58,218 bases of DNA. Origin: Vibrio proteolyticus NBRC 13287. Its GTDB lineage: Bacteria > Pseudomonadota > Gammaproteobacteria > Enterobacterales > Vibrionaceae. The stretch lies in NCBI RefSeq assembly GCF_000467125.1, contig NZ_BATJ01000017.1:1-58218 (forward strand), in the 5' to 3' direction. The position numbers and the translations under genes are program-made. The notes under the pieces were generated by a model. It saw nothing but the letters and a program-made list of their open reading frames with translations, did not search any database and had not been told where the DNA came from. This document shows, piece after piece, positions 1 through 7,280 of the stretch; within the stretch, counting starts at the first letter, position 1, and each line of letters starts with the position of its first letter.

Positions 1-16
1 AATTATAGGCAGGACA

Positions 17-634
17 ATGAGTCAATATAACCATCAATATTATATTGTTTTTGAAAATTATGATGACGATACTCTTTATTTGACAACTCATGATAGATCG
101 GATCATCGCAACTATGAGTACACTAAGCTAGTCGGAAGTGAGCCGATGTTCTTTACTAACGGCTATCGCGATGAGGATTTGGCTAAGGGGATATCACGTC
201 CAATCAAGCAAGCACACCTAAGTAGTACTTATCCTGTCATAACGAATGAAATAAAAAACGCATTGCGCGGAATAGAAAATGAACTTTTCCAATTTTACCC
301 AGCAGTGATTCTAGATGATAACGATACGTATAATGAAGACTATTGGGTCTTTAATGTATTTCATAAGATGGATGTACTAGATATAGACAATTGTGCTATT
401 CGGAGGATAAATCCGAATAGAGAAGGTCAAAAGATTCAAAAATATTTCCTCAGTGATAATAAGTTAGACAAAATACCACTTAGTGAGAGGCTGGTATTTA
501 AACCAAAGTTTAGCAATATAAGTCATATCATCGTTCATGAAACAGTTGTGAATATATTCCAGAAGCATGATGTTGATACTTTGAATTTTATAAAGATCTC
601 AGACTGGGAAATGGGCCTTCATTTTATAGAGTAA
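17..634 (+). CDS. Imm11-family (DUF1629-like) immunity protein, orphan
   Basis: A 205-residue acidic cytosolic protein without signal peptide or membrane segment. The layout matches the Imm11/DUF1629 immunity family: a central stretch around YPAVILDDND (about residues 94-103) followed by VFNVFHKMDVLDID, then a conserved tail with DKIP, a lone HETVV segment (about 174-178) and a final strand region. Family members neutralise polymorphic toxins, often Rhs- or T6SS-delivered, encoded just upstream. Here the preceding gene lies outside the window. A GCAGGAC Shine-Dalgarno sits just before the ATG, and a TAG at 6-8 could be the end of the upstream gene. The gene is visibly more AT-rich than everything after it, which suggests horizontal transfer. 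Family call by eye; the toxin is unknown. Confidence 0.7.
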   Translation: MSQYNHQYYIVFENYDDDTLYLTTHDRSDHRNYEYTKLVGSEPMFFTNGYRDEDLAKGISRPIKQAHLSSTYPVITNEIKNALRGIENELFQFYPAVILDDNDTYNEDYWVFNVFHKMDVLDIDNCAIRRINPNREGQKIQKYFLSDNKLDKIPLSERLVFKPKFSNISHIIVHETVVNIFQKHDVDTLNFIKISDWEMGLHFIE

Positions 635-818
635 CGTGTTAAATGTTTTCACCGCATCCGATTTCTACACGCAGGTGCGCCCTTATTTTAACATGTGCCA
701 GTTGTGCGAAGACTTGTTACTATGCTCTCACCTAAGAAAAGTTTCTCTATGATTTTTCTCAACAAATCGAGAGGGTACCGCTATAGTCCTTCTCAAAGAC
801 TCGGACCCTTATACATAC

Positions 819-1355
819 ATGGCGCTAAAACCCACCATTTACAAATTTCGTATCGCGCTGACCGATATGAACCGCGACTATTACGACACACTCAACCTGA
901 CCGTCGCACAGCATCCATCTGAAAATACGCTGCGGATGATGGCTCGCTTGATGGCGTATTGCCTTCACGCTGGTGAAAACCTACAGTTTACTAAAGGGCT
1001 CTCGACCACTGATGAACCCGACATCTGGCGTAAGTCACTCGACGAACAAATCGAATTGTGGATTGAGCTAGGTGAGCCGGATGCTGACCGGGTGAAAAAA
1101 GCCACTCGACAGGCTAAACAGGTTGTGGTTTACAGTTACAACACCAAATCCAATGTGTGGTGGGAGCAAAACCGCGGCAAACTGGGCATGTATGACGCGA
1201 CCATCATGCGCTTCAACTCAGAACAAGTAGAAGCATTAGAAACTTTGCTGGAGCGCAGTGTCGATATGTCGGTGATGATCAGCGGCAATTCTCTGTTTGT
1301 TGATAGCAACAAAGGATCGTGTGAAGTGACATTTGAAGAGTTGCAAAGCCGATGA
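819..1355 (+). CDS. yaeQ: YaeQ family protein
   Basis: A 178-residue protein at the usual YaeQ length. It shows the typical start MALKPTIYKF, the segment TLRMMARLMAYCLHAGE in the first third, then EPDIW and IELWIELGEPD. YaeQ proteins adopt a PD-(D/E)XK nuclease-like fold, but no clear cellular role is established; early reports linked the E. coli gene to suppression of rfaH defects. Its stop overlaps the start of the next gene by ATGA, so the two are very likely translationally coupled. Confidence 0.9.
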   Translation: MALKPTIYKFRIALTDMNRDYYDTLNLTVAQHPSENTLRMMARLMAYCLHAGENLQFTKGLSTTDEPDIWRKSLDEQIELWIELGEPDADRVKKATRQAKQVVVYSYNTKSNVWWEQNRGKLGMYDATIMRFNSEQVEALETLLERSVDMSVMISGNSLFVDSNKGSCEVTFEELQSR

Positions 1356-1897
1356 ATTCTCTCGAGCAAATCCTCACGGACTGCGGCGCCGATCTACTGC
1401 CGGTCGTCACTCTGCACCCAGAGCTGTGGCGGGATTTGTGTGCAGGTCAGCAAGAGCTTTTCAGCAAAGCGTGTTACGCAAAACCAGACACCTCGCCACA
1501 GCAACATCTGCTCGGGTTACTCACCAAACGTCACATCGAATGCAGCTCGCACTTCGAGCAATCTGCGCAATCAGAAACTGCGGTAAAAAGTGTGTTTGAA
1601 CAAACTCTGGGCCACGAGCAGGCCGGGAAATTTCAATCTCAAACCCTGTCTGAGCTATTACTGATAACGCATCTGTGGCTTTATTTGCAGGGCTATCTCA
1701 ATATGGATTTCAGCTTAGCCAATGATCACGCCCAGCAAACCGCCGAGCGTATTGCCGCCCGCATCACGCTGGATGCCCAGGCGGCGCGGGTTGAGTTTAT
1801 GCAAAGCTATTACGCGGGGAAAGAGTGTTCACCACAACCGTCTAAGCCCAACCTGTTTGATAGGCTGAAGGCCTGGTTTAATCCAGATAGGGAATGA
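1352..1897 (+). CDS. Conserved-looking hypothetical protein coupled to yaeQ
   Basis: A 181-residue soluble, mostly helical protein that I do not recognise. It starts inside the yaeQ stop codon (ATGA overlap), which indicates a two-gene operon. It has no signal peptide and no clear motif; several Cys and His residues are scattered (Cys11, Cys30, Cys41, Cys64) without a metal-binding spacing. The C-terminus is basic and aromatic (LFDRLKAWFNPD). A strong bidirectional terminator follows within 40 bp, so this is the last gene of the unit. Coding status is supported by coupling and by codon use like the neighbours. Confidence 0.75.
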   Translation: MNSLEQILTDCGADLLPVVTLHPELWRDLCAGQQELFSKACYAKPDTSPQQHLLGLLTKRHIECSSHFEQSAQSETAVKSVFEQTLGHEQAGKFQSQTLSELLLITHLWLYLQGYLNMDFSLANDHAQQTAERIAARITLDAQAARVEFMQSYYAGKECSPQPSKPNLFDRLKAWFNPDRE

Positions 1898-1908
1898 CTG
1901 ACGAGCCA

Positions 1909-1935
1909 AAAAGGGAGCCAAGATGGCTCCCTTTT
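1909..1935. terminator. Bidirectional terminator between yaeQ operon and hmpA
   Basis: A 12-bp stem AAAAGGGAGCCA / TGGCTCCCTTTT with loop AGA, T-rich on both sides. It serves the yaeQ operon from the left and hmpA from the right. Confidence 0.85.
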
Positions 1936-1952
1936 GACAACTCACGCGATGC

Positions 1953-3128
1953 TTACAGTGACTCGTGCGGACCAAAGATTTCGTAGTGGATACGATCTCT
2001 GGACACACCCAGAGCGTGAAGCTGTTCAACCACAAACGCCATGAACGCCACCGGACCACAAAGGTAGAAATCGCCATTGTCGAGCGCCAGACGGTCACGA
2101 ATGGCACTGAGATCCATCTGGCCGCTGTATTGCCCTTGTCCCTCCAGGTACCAGACATGCTTCTGCCACTGATTAACAGCGACCAACGTGGCCACTTCAT
2201 CAACAAAAGTATGCTGGTCACGATTGTTACACGCGTGCAGGTAGGTCACATCCGCCTTTCTGGTTTCAGCAAGCGATTGCAGCATCGCCTGCATTGGCGT
2301 CACGCCCACCCCAGCCGAAATCAGCGTCACCGGACGCTCACGCTCCACGTAGAAGAAATCACCAGCCGGTGGATAGAGCTTAACACTGTCCCCCACCTGA
2401 ACCTGGTCATGCAGATGATGAGACACCAAGCCACAATGGGCATCCTGGCTTTCACGCTTTACAGAGATGCGGTAGTTCATCCCATTCGGTTGTTGTGACA
2501 GTGAGTACTGACGGATCTCGACATGCTCGCCTTTTTCTGGTGTCACTTCCAGTCCGATATACTGGCCCGGTTGATAATCCAGTAGCGCTTTGCCATCGGC
2601 AGGTGTCAGTACAAAGCTGGTCACCAGCTCGGATTCCGCCGTTTTCTCGCTGACAATAAATTCGCGTGCGCCAGCCCAGCCCCCTAAGGCTTGGTGGCGT
2701 TGCTGGTACAACTCACCTTCGCGGTCAATAAAGACCTGGGCCAGAAACAGATACGCAGCAGTCCAGGCTTCTTCCACCTCCGGGCTGAACGCGTCCCCAG
2801 CCAGCTCGCGTAAGGTTTCGATCAGGTGATGACCGACAATCTGGTAATGCTCGGCCTGAATGTTAAAACTGGTGTGCTTGTGGGCGATGCGCTCGACGGC
2901 TGCGGTCAACGCTGCCAGGTTTTCGATGTGTTTGGCATACGCCGCAATGGCTTCAAATAACGCCACGCCCTGACGGCCGGTGCGCTGATGGGTCATATTG
3001 AAGATGTCTTTGAATTCAGGATTATGGCTGAACATGCGCTGATAGAAATGCGCGGTCAACGCGGGACCCGCACTCTCCAGAAGAGGGATGGTACTTTTCA
3101 CAACGTCAATATGATGATTACTTAGCAT
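1953..3128 (-). CDS. hmpA: Flavohemoglobin (nitric oxide dioxygenase)
   Basis: Converts NO plus O2 to nitrate using NAD(P)H and FAD in the cytoplasm. The 391-residue length is typical. The N-terminal globin domain (about 1-140) carries Tyr29, Gln53 and the proximal haem ligand His85. The FAD-binding barrel (about 150-260) contains RQYS (206-209). The NAD-binding domain (about 265-391) contains SAGVGVTPM (271-279) and the YLCGP motif. It is divergent from norR, and a -24/-12 promoter (3256-3271) lies upstream with NorR sites further up. In V. cholerae NorR activates hmpA as the main NO detoxification route, and the same circuit is inferred here. Confidence 0.97.
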   Translation of the reverse strand: MLSNHHIDVVKSTIPLLESAGPALTAHFYQRMFSHNPEFKDIFNMTHQRTGRQGVALFEAIAAYAKHIENLAALTAAVERIAHKHTSFNIQAEHYQIVGHHLIETLRELAGDAFSPEVEEAWTAAYLFLAQVFIDREGELYQQRHQALGGWAGAREFIVSEKTAESELVTSFVLTPADGKALLDYQPGQYIGLEVTPEKGEHVEIRQYSLSQQPNGMNYRISVKRESQDAHCGLVSHHLHDQVQVGDSVKLYPPAGDFFYVERERPVTLISAGVGVTPMQAMLQSLAETRKADVTYLHACNNRDQHTFVDEVATLVAVNQWQKHVWYLEGQGQYSGQMDLSAIRDRLALDNGDFYLCGPVAFMAFVVEQLHALGVSRDRIHYEIFGPHESL

Positions 3129-3255
3129 AAATGGACACTCCCACTAGATTAAATTTCAGAAACACTGAGTCACTTTCATTGAGTTAGTTATTGCGATGTG
3201 CACGAGAATTCCATGCCTCGCTTTATGTTCTGGCTTCTCGCCCGTGTGGTTTAAG

Positions 3256-3271
3256 AGCAGGAATAATGCCA
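3256..3271 (-). promoter_or_regulatory. Predicted sigma-54 promoter of hmpA
   Basis: On the minus strand the site reads TGGCATTATTCCTGCT, with GG and GC separated by exactly 10 bp, close to the consensus TGGCACG-N4-TTGCW. It lies about 130 bp upstream of the hmpA start, and two NorR-type sites lie 56-105 bp further upstream. That is the expected architecture for an enhancer-binding protein target. Confidence 0.75.
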
Positions 3272-3320
3272 AGTCTAAAAAGTGCCTATATCCCTTATTT
3301 TCATTCACTTATTGATAATA

Positions 3321-3343
3321 AAAGCAGTCAAAAAGACTGCTTT
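3321..3343. promoter_or_regulatory. NorR-type enhancer site 1
   Basis: The inverted repeat AAAGCAGTC-AAAAA-GACTGCTTT contains the NorR core GT-N7-AC at 3327-3337. It lies in the hmpA-norR divergent region, upstream of the predicted -24/-12 element for hmpA. It could also fold as a hairpin, but it is not placed after any gene, so an operator reading is preferred. Confidence 0.7.
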
Positions 3344-3350
3344 AAAACAA

Positions 3351-3361
3351 GTCATAATGAC
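3351..3361. promoter_or_regulatory. NorR-type enhancer site 2, overlapping norR promoter
   Basis: GTCATAATGAC is a perfect odd palindrome with the NorR core GT-N7-AC. It sits just before a TATAAT hexamer at 3364-3369 that could be the norR -10 element, so NorR bound here could also repress its own gene. Confidence 0.65.
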
Positions 3362-3363
3362 TC

Positions 3364-3369
3364 TATAAT
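3364..3369 (+). promoter_or_regulatory. Candidate norR -10 element
   Basis: TATAAT lies 31 bp before the norR ATG, with a weak TTTAAA at 3341-3346 spaced 17 bp upstream as a possible -35. The transcript would have a very short leader, and no good Shine-Dalgarno is visible. Confidence 0.5.
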
Positions 3370-3399
3370 GATAAAAAATTTCATTTCAGTGCCTTTGCC

Positions 3400-4983
3400 A
3401 TGCAAGAACTCTCTGTTTCTACTCTGGTCGAAATGACCATCGGACTTGCCAGCGGCCTCAGTAGCGAGGACCGCTTCCATAAATTGTTAGATGCCATTCG
3501 CAAAACAATCCAGTGCGACTGTGTGGCTCTGTTGTCATTGCAGGGCGACACTCTGGTTCCACTCGCCATGCAGGGATTAACCCGAGACACCCTGGGCCGG
3601 CGTTTTCATATCAGCGAGCATCCGAGATTTGAGCTGATCTGCCAATCAGATAAACCTGTGATCTTTGATGCCGACAGCCCACTGCCTGATCCGTTTGATG
3701 GCCTGTTACTGGATCACGATGGGGATTTACCGATGCATGCCTGTATGGGCCTGCCCCTTCGGTTTGGTGACACCTTACTGGGGGTGCTGACACTCGACAG
3801 CCTGATACCCAACGTGTTTCACCATATTCCGGATCGTAGCCTGGAAGTTTTGTCTGCCATTGCAGCATCAACATTGAAGATGGCGTTGACCTTTAATCAA
3901 CTGGAGCAGCAAGCCAAACAGGTTCAGCAACGGCTAGAGGAACTTAACGAAGAAGTCTGGGAACGTGACGGTGGTGAGTTGATTGGCAGTAGCACGGCAA
4001 TGACTGCCCTGAAAGCCGACATTGAAGTGGTCGCGCCCTCGAACTTTAACATTCTGATCCACGGCGAAACTGGTGTCGGTAAAGAACTGGTCGCCCGCAC
4101 TCTGCACTACCGCTCTGCGAGACGCAAGCAGCCGCTGGTCTACGTCAACTGCGCGGCCATTCCTGAAAACCTGGTTGAGAGCGAGTTGTTTGGGCATGTG
4201 AAAGGGGCCTTTACCGGCGCAGACAAGCACCGCTCGGGGAAATTTGCGCTGGCCGATGGCGGCACACTGTTTCTGGATGAAATCGGTGAATTGCCGCTGG
4301 CCGCTCAGAGCAAAATTCTGCGTGCTCTGCAAAACAACGAAATTCAACCGGTGGGCCAGGATAAAGTCGAGACTATCGATGTACGAGTACTGGCCGCCAC
4401 CAATCGTGATCTCAAACAGGAAGTCAACGCCGGTCGTTTTCGCGCCGATCTTTATCATCGCCTGAGTGTCTATCCAATCCAGGTTCCTCCCCTGCGCGAA
4501 CGCAATGGTGACATCGCATTGCTGGCTGGTTACTTTCTCGAACAGGCCAGGCGTAAACTGGGGATCACACAACTCAAACTCGGGCGGGACGCCATGGCTT
4601 ACATCAGCCATTACGACTGGCCGGGCAATGTACGCGAGCTAGAGCACGTGATTAACCGCGCGGCATTGAAAGCCCGGGCGCGCAGCGGACAACGAGCGGT
4701 GATCACAGTAAACTTAGACGACATCGGTGCATTGGAAAACGGCGCGGCCCCTAAAAGTGAAAGCCTCCCAGGCGCTACGCCTATCGCGTCTTTGGATCTG
4801 TCCGGTGGGTTAAGAGAAGCAACCGACCACTTTCAGCGTGAGCTGGTCACCGCAGCGCTGACCGAGGCCGACTTTAACTGGGCACAAGCCGCTCGAAAAC
4901 TCAAAACCGATCGTGCCAATCTGGTGAGACTAGCCAAACGACTGGGCATCAATGTTACTAGAGTGCATAAAATCGAACGTTAA
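3400..4983 (+). CDS. norR: NorR, NO-responsive sigma-54-dependent activator
   Basis: Senses nitric oxide through a mononuclear iron in its GAF domain and activates sigma-54 promoters. The protein has 527 residues. The GAF domain (about 20-165) carries Arg76, Asp97, Asp100, Cys115 and Asp133, matching the iron-site residues described for E. coli NorR. The AAA+ domain (about 190-430) has Walker A GETGVGKE (222-229), GAFTGA (269-274) and FLDEIGE (291-297). A Fis-type helix-turn-helix lies near 490-520. It is divergent from hmpA and has two GT-N7-AC sites in between. The likely targets are hmpA and possibly its own gene. Confidence 0.96.
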   Translation: MQELSVSTLVEMTIGLASGLSSEDRFHKLLDAIRKTIQCDCVALLSLQGDTLVPLAMQGLTRDTLGRRFHISEHPRFELICQSDKPVIFDADSPLPDPFDGLLLDHDGDLPMHACMGLPLRFGDTLLGVLTLDSLIPNVFHHIPDRSLEVLSAIAASTLKMALTFNQLEQQAKQVQQRLEELNEEVWERDGGELIGSSTAMTALKADIEVVAPSNFNILIHGETGVGKELVARTLHYRSARRKQPLVYVNCAAIPENLVESELFGHVKGAFTGADKHRSGKFALADGGTLFLDEIGELPLAAQSKILRALQNNEIQPVGQDKVETIDVRVLAATNRDLKQEVNAGRFRADLYHRLSVYPIQVPPLRERNGDIALLAGYFLEQARRKLGITQLKLGRDAMAYISHYDWPGNVRELEHVINRAALKARARSGQRAVITVNLDDIGALENGAAPKSESLPGATPIASLDLSGGLREATDHFQRELVTAALTEADFNWAQAARKLKTDRANLVRLAKRLGINVTRVHKIER

Positions 4984-5014
4984 AGGGTTCATTTCTAGGC
5001 CCGCTGTTACTTCA

Positions 5015-5044
5015 CTGTTACAATGGCGCGCAACGTTGTAACAG
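5015..5044. promoter_or_regulatory. Perfect 9-bp inverted repeat before glutaredoxin-like gene
   Basis: CTGTTACAA and TTGTAACAG are separated by 12 bp and end 16 bp before the ATG. The geometry suggests an operator or an RNA hairpin next to the ribosome-binding region. No regulator is recognised. Confidence 0.55.
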
Positions 5045-5060
5045 AGAAAATGGACCCTTT

Positions 5061-5420
5061 ATGAAGTTTATCCGCTGGTTTCTGGGCAAAATCATTCTGA
5101 CCCTGGATTTCATTTTTACACCCCGAGGGGTTAAACGCTCAGCCGATGCGCAACAGATCGTCGACGACAAAGTACGTCACATGGCGCTGTACCAGTTTGA
5201 GGCTTGTCCGTTCTGTGTCAAAGTGCGCCGCGCGATGAAGCGTCAGTCGGTCAAAATCGAATTACGTGATGCCAAAAATGATCCGGTTCACCGCGCCGAT
5301 TTGGAAGCCGGAGGCGGCCGCATCAAAGTGCCGTGCCTGCGCATTGAAAACAATGGTCAGGTTGAATGGATGTATGAATCCTCCGATATCGTTGCCTATC
5401 TGGAAAAAGAATTTACCTGA
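5061..5420 (+). CDS. Membrane-anchored glutaredoxin-like protein
   Basis: A 119-residue thiol-disulfide oxidoreductase of the glutaredoxin fold. The N-terminal 20 residues form a hydrophobic helix, probably one membrane anchor. The thioredoxin-fold part then has the dithiol active site CPFC (49-52), the cis-proline at Val90-Pro91 and a GSH-site-like stretch YESSDIVAYL near the C-terminus. The last two features resemble glutathione-S-transferase N-domains and Grx. The gene appears monocistronic: an inverted repeat lies upstream and a terminator directly follows. The physiological substrate is unknown. Confidence 0.85.
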   Translation: MKFIRWFLGKIILTLDFIFTPRGVKRSADAQQIVDDKVRHMALYQFEACPFCVKVRRAMKRQSVKIELRDAKNDPVHRADLEAGGGRIKVPCLRIENNGQVEWMYESSDIVAYLEKEFT

Positions 5421-5430
5421 TGGGCACTCA

Positions 5431-5465
5431 AGCCGGACGTTGCAATAACGCCCGGCTTTTTTATT
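5431..5465 (+). terminator. Terminator of glutaredoxin-like gene
   Basis: An imperfect GC-rich stem, AGCCGGACGTT against AACGCCCGGCT with a six-base loop, is followed by TTTTTAT. Confidence 0.8.
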
Positions 5466-5554
5466 TGTATCGCTGCCCGCTCCCTGCCATAGTGTTTTAA
5501 CATCGCTGTTTTTTTGCTCACCCCGTTTACAATGAGAAAGCACAAGGAGACTCC

Positions 5555-6178
5555 ATGCGCGCAATTCCGCTTGACCTCAGCGTGATTCAGGCCGTTGTGT
5601 TTGACCTCGACAACACGCTGGTCACATCATCAATGAACTTTCGAGCCCTGCGTGAGCAAATCGGCTGTCCGCAACAAGACGATTTGCTTCACTACGCGAA
5701 TGGCCTCAATTGTGACCTGAAAAACCAGCGCGCCCACCAACTGATTATCGAACATGAGATGGAAGATGCGCGGATCTCTTCGCCAATGCCAGGCTGCCTT
5801 GAATTGCTCGAACACTTGCGCGCCCACCGCATCCATACCGCCATTGTGACTCGCAACTGTGCCAAGGCAACTGCGCTAAAAATGACACACAATCACATCA
5901 AGATTGAGCGAGTGATCAGCCGTGAGCATTTCCCACCCAAACCCGCGCCCGATTCGCTGATCGCATTGGCCGAGGAGTGGTTTCTGCCACGCCAGCAAGT
6001 GCTGTACGTCGGCGATTTCGTGTATGATTTGCAAGCGGCGAGAAACGCAGGCATGCCTTCTTGCCTGGTAACACACGGACGTCGGCCAGACTTTGTCGAT
6101 CAAGCGTCTCTGGTCGTTACTCATCTGCATGACTTGCAACAATTACTGGCACAAAGCCACCAACAACTGGCTCAATAA
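5555..6178 (+). CDS. HAD-superfamily hydrolase, subfamily IA
   Basis: A 207-residue cytosolic phosphatase-like protein. Motif I is FDLDNT (16-21) with nucleophile Asp17. Motif II is the AIVTRN segment near residue 94. Motif III is the lysine of PPKPAPD near 129, and motif IV is GDFVYDLQAARNAG near 152. A helical cap lies between motifs I and II, typical of phosphoglycolate phosphatase and beta-phosphoglucomutase relatives. An AAGGAGA Shine-Dalgarno supports the start. The substrate cannot be told from sequence. Confidence 0.88.
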   Translation: MRAIPLDLSVIQAVVFDLDNTLVTSSMNFRALREQIGCPQQDDLLHYANGLNCDLKNQRAHQLIIEHEMEDARISSPMPGCLELLEHLRAHRIHTAIVTRNCAKATALKMTHNHIKIERVISREHFPPKPAPDSLIALAEEWFLPRQQVLYVGDFVYDLQAARNAGMPSCLVTHGRRPDFVDQASLVVTHLHDLQQLLAQSHQQLAQ

Positions 6179-6441
6179 TCCAACGTACCTCGAATCGGAT
6201 ACTGATGGTAGCTTCCTGCTCTGAGTGCGTCACTCAGGCCATCCGCTAACGGAAAGCTGACTTCCAGGCGAGACTGATGCTCCTCCAGTTGAGCCTTTGA
6301 ATCTGCAGAGATGGCCACAATTTCAACGCCCACTGCTGCAAACGCCGCTTTGTAGGTTTCCAGCTCATTCAGGCATCGGGTACTGTCAACGCACAAGCAA
6401 TAGAAACCGCATGGCGAAGCTTGAAGCGTTATAAAATCATG
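6172..6441 (-). pseudogene. Peroxiredoxin/thioredoxin-like gene remnant
   Basis: The open frame reads through to a stop at 6442-6444 without a usable ATG; only a TTG at 6394-6396 could start it. The translated 74-residue part (ELETYKAAFAAVGVEIVAISADS, then FPLADGLS) resembles the helix and strand after the active site of AhpC/TSA peroxiredoxin-like proteins. The segment where the catalytic Cys loop should be is reduced to SPCGFYCLC. The end overlaps the stop region of the HAD gene on the opposite strand. The N-terminal half and the C-terminus of such proteins are missing, so it is most likely a decayed fragment. Confidence 0.55.
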
Positions 6442-6507
6442 TTAGAGCGGTCTCTCTATCCGGCAATCAGTTAACTTTTAGTCACTTGGTTGCCTCTCTA
6501 CACTGTT

Positions 6508-6520
6508 AGAGTGACACTCT
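6508..6520. repeat. 13-bp perfect palindrome upstream of kefG
   Basis: AGAGTG-A-CACTCT, in a gene-free stretch about 150 bp before the KefG start. Possible operator half of the kefGB promoter region; no family recognised. Confidence 0.35.
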
Positions 6521-6580
6521 GAAACGTTGCACTTTCTTATTTCTAACCCTGCGCGCCCCTCAGTTATGAGATTGTAGTCA

Positions 6581-6598
6581 GGTTACCACGCAGTAACC
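6581..6598. promoter_or_regulatory. Inverted repeat upstream of kefG
   Basis: GGTTAC-CACGCA-GTAACC, a perfect 6-bp inverted repeat with a 6-bp spacer, ends 67 bp before the KefG ATG. Candidate operator. Confidence 0.4.
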
Positions 6599-6665
6599 GA
6601 TGGTGATGGCGCCATCAGTGTGTAATGATTTGATTCTAAAACCGATTCATCAGGGCACTCAAAGA

Positions 6666-7280
6666 ATGAAAAAAATACTGGTTTTGTACGCACACCCGTC
6701 TCAACGTCGTAGTGAAGTCAACACACCGCTGTTCGATGTCGCCAAACAAGTTGAAGGGGTGACCACCGTCGATTTGTACGCCGAATACCCAACCTTTGAC
6801 ATTGATATCGACAAAGAACAACAGCGCCTTGTCGAGCACGATGTGATTATTTTCCAATTTCCGCTCTACTGGTATTCAACCCCCTCCATCCTCAAAGAGT
6901 GGCAGGATCTGGTACTGGAATACGGGTTCGCTTACGGTCACGACGGTGCGGCACTGCACGGTAAGCAGTTTTTGTGTGTGCTGTCTGCGGGAGGCAAAGC
7001 CGAAGCGTATCAAACCGATGGCTACAACCACTTTACGATTCGCGAATTACTGCAACCGCTGGAACAGATGGCCAATCTGACCGGAATGCAATATCTGGCG
7101 CCTTTTGCCCTATTTGGCGCGCGTACCGCTCTGGATGACAACCGAATCGAAGAGCATGTCAATAAATACCGTCGACTGCTGAATGCTCTGGTCAACGGAC
7201 ATCTGGACACCGAGCGTGCGCGCCAGTTGCCGAAACTGACGCATTCACTGGATGAACTGATCGTAAGGAAACAGGCATGA
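6666..7280 (+). CDS. kefG: KefG/KefF-type quinone oxidoreductase, ancillary to potassium efflux
   Basis: A 204-residue flavodoxin-fold protein of the NAD(P)H dehydrogenase (quinone) family that acts as cytosolic partner of Kef channels. It starts KKILVLYAHPSQRRSEVN, the FMN-binding first strand and loop, and carries the typical FQFPLYWYSTPSILKEWQD motif (about 63-81) and GGKAEAYQ near 107. The ATG at 6666 is preferred over an upstream in-frame ATG at 6600 because the homologous domain begins here. It overlaps the KefB-like gene by ATGA. KefG versus KefF is assigned from the neighbour and is not certain. Confidence 0.88.
   Translation: MKKILVLYAHPSQRRSEVNTPLFDVAKQVEGVTTVDLYAEYPTFDIDIDKEQQRLVEHDVIIFQFPLYWYSTPSILKEWQDLVLEYGFAYGHDGAALHGKQFLCVLSAGGKAEAYQTDGYNHFTIRELLQPLEQMANLTGMQYLAPFALFGARTALDDNRIEEHVNKYRRLLNALVNGHLDTERARQLPKLTHSLDELIVRKQA

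Noticed and set aside
695..922. 75-codon frame before yaeQ
   Set aside because: Runs into yaeQ in another frame; basic, low-complexity translation and no Shine-Dalgarno.
3200..3214. A second sigma-54-like match on the minus strand upstream of hmpA
   Set aside because: GG and GC are only 9 bp apart; the element at 3256-3271 has the right 10-bp spacing.
3321..3343. Hairpin AAAGCAGTC/GACTGCTTT as a transcription terminator
   Set aside because: It lies between two divergent starts with no gene ending there, and it contains a NorR core.
3934..4611. 225-codon minus-strand frame inside norR
   Set aside because: Shadow of the conserved NorR frame; no family resemblance.
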